Part shown: positions 58,112 to 61,100 of the stretch, piece by piece
How the letters are laid out: every line of letters begins with the position of its first letter
Position numbering within the stretch: the stretch's first letter is position 1
Source of the DNA: Chrysomallon squamiferum
Taxonomy: Eukaryota; Mollusca; Gastropoda; Neomphalida; Peltospiridae
Direction of reading: 5' to 3'
Assembly: GCA_012295275.1 (NCBI GenBank)
Contig: CM022665.1
Coordinates: forward strand, 48,347,564 to 48,411,563
DNA length: 64,000 bases
Program-made: the position numbers and the translations under genes
The notes under the pieces: model-generated
Database searches by the model: none
Told to the model about the DNA's origin: nothing
What the model saw: the letters and a program-made list of their open reading frames with translations, nothing else

Positions 58112-61100
58112 AATAACAACAATAATAATAATAACAACAACAATTTTCAGATACACCTAATTCGAAACATGGCTGATGAGAATGGAAGATAAAAATAACA
58201 ATAACAATAATAATAATAATAACAAAATAATGTGTTTTCTTGTACAGCTGATTGGAGGTCTGGCTGATGAAAAGGGGAGATGGAAGGAGTCAGTAGAGCG
58301 TCTGGAAAACATCATTGACAACATCGTGGGCGACATCCTCATATCGTCTGGGTTTATTGCCTACCTGGGACCATTTTCAGTGAGTTTCTATTCACTTTGT
58401 TTTGTATCTTTTTGGAGTGAGTTATGTTTTATTTTTATTTATTTATTTTTATTTTCATTTTTTTTTTTGATGGGTGTCATAACAGGTTTATAGTCAAAGA
58501 CTAGTTACTTGAATACTGAGATATGTTTTAAAAGATTTATGACAATAGAAAATTTACTTCATCCTCATTTTTAATTTATAACATTTTTCTTCTTTGTTTT
58601 CTTTTTTTTTTTATTTCCACACAGATTAAAAAAATAATCTGTTTATTTTTAAAATATCAAATCATTTATCAATTTTCATCTGTGATTAGAAATAAGTTTA
58701 TAAATGTTGACTGTTTGTGTTCCAGGGTGAATGTTAGTTTAGAAAAGTTGACTATCTGTGTTCCAGGGTGAATATTAATTTATAAATGTTGACTGTTAGT
58801 GTTCCAGGGTGAATATTAGTTTATAAAGTTGACTATCTATGTTCCAGGGTGAATATTAGTTTATAAATGTTGACTGTTAGTGTTCCAGGGTGAATATTAA
58901 TTTATAAAGTTGACTGTTTGTGTTGCAGGGTGAGTACAGGGCAGACATGCAGGCTGAGTGGATTGTCCAGCTGGACAGGTACAAAGTGCCCCGGACAGAG
59001 GACCCCAGCCTGGTGTCCACTATGAGTGACCCGGTCAAAGTGCGCAGCTGGCAGATTGCAGGTCTGCCTAAAGACAGCTTGTCTGTGGAGAACGGGGTCA
59101 TCGTCCAGTTCTCCAGCCGCTGGCCACTCTTTATTGACCCACAGGGCCAGGCCAACAAGTGGGTGAAAAACATGGTGAGTCAGCACATACCACGCTTTTA
59201 TGTAAATCTACAACAGAGCGAAATAAACTGTTACATATGAAAATATAAACTCTACTCCCATTTTATTTTGGCGAGTTCTGCCCCTGACAGTTACCAGCAG
59301 TAAATAGTCTAAATACATTCTCTTACCTCAACATACAAACTTTCCTAATTATAAAGTATAATGATATAAAAAAATTATTTCAAGAAATTAATTGTCTTTT
59401 TCTTTATGTTTAATCATGAATAACTTGATTTTTTTTTTTTAATTGTTTTTACTAAAAGCCAAACTTTACTGCTAATAAAGTATAACAATATGAAGTTTCT
59501 AGACATTTTTTTTCTTTTGTGTCTAATTATAATAAATTATGGAATTTTTATTTATTTATTATTATTATGTTGTTGTTTTTTGTGCTAAAAGCCAAACTGT
59601 ACTTTTAATAAAGTATAGAAATAATAAGTTCATACAGATTTCTTTTCATGTCCAATCATGAAAGATGGAATTTGTTTTTTTATTTTTTAAATTAAAATCC
59701 AAAGTATAAAAATAAAAGTTTCTAGAGATTTATAATCCTTTCTGTCCAATGAAGAATAATGGAAGATAATATTTAACATTTGTTCACTGTAGAAAGAGAC
59801 ATCACAATAAAACTCATCAGTTATATGTAGATATATTTTTAATAAAATTGATATAACAGTGTTATAAGTTTGTGACTGTGTTGTTGTAACTCACAGGAAC
59901 GTGACAACTCGCTGGATGTAATAAAACTTTCTGACAGGGATTTTCTCAGAAGTTTGGAGAATGCTGTTAGATTTGGAAAACCTTGTCTTCTGGAGAACAT
60001 TGACACAGAACTTGATCCAGCCCTGGAACCCATTCTCCTCAGACAAGTATGCATTTAAAATATTAGTATTGTCTATACTTAGACAATTAAATATTAGTAT
60101 TGTGTCTAATACTTAGACAATTAAATATAATTTAGGTTAATTTAGGCTTTAAATATAGTTTATAGTTAATTTAATATTAATACAGTTTATACTAGAGCAA
60201 ATAAACATTTATATAGATTATATTTAAATAGGTTAATATTAATATAGTTTTTATTTAGGTTGGTATTAATATAGTTTATAGTTTGGTTAATATTAATACA
60301 GTTTATATTCTTAATATAGGGTTTTTTCTTGGACAAGTAAATATTAAAGTATTTTAGAAAATTAAAATGAATATGGTTTAAGCTCAGCAGGTAAATATTA
60401 ATATATATATATAGTTTATACTTAGACAAGTTAATATTAATATTATTAATACTTTGCAAAAAATATTAATATAGTTTGTAATTAGATAAATTAACATTAA
60501 TATTGTTTTACTTAAACAAACTAATACAAGTTTTGTTAATTAGACAAGTTTAAAAATAGTAATATAATTTATACATAAAAAGGTTAACATTAATATAGTT
60601 TATATTCAAAACAAATTAATAGTAATATAAAAAAAAGTAAATATTAATATAATTTATACTTAAAAGGTTATTTTTATTACAGTTTATATTTGGTAACAGG
60701 TTAATAGTAATATAATTATACACCAAAGACAAAATATATATTGATAGTATAAATTTTACTTTATTATTTTTTACTATGTAGGTATCTTTTAATAAATGAA
60801 TGTTTATAGTTTTTACTAAAACATTTTAATTATAATTATCTTACAACAAATGAATGTTAAAAATATTAGTAGTAAATTTTATGAGAACATTTAAATTTTC
60901 TTATTAACAAATGAATGATAAAACTTTTACTAGTAGAACATTTTACTGTTTCACTATATAAGTATCTTATTAACAAATGAATGATAAAACTGTTAGTAGT
61001 AAATTTTACTGAGAACATTTCACTATATAAGTATCTTATTAACAAATGAATGTTAAAACTGTTTGTAGTAAATTTTACTGAGAACATTTCACTATATATG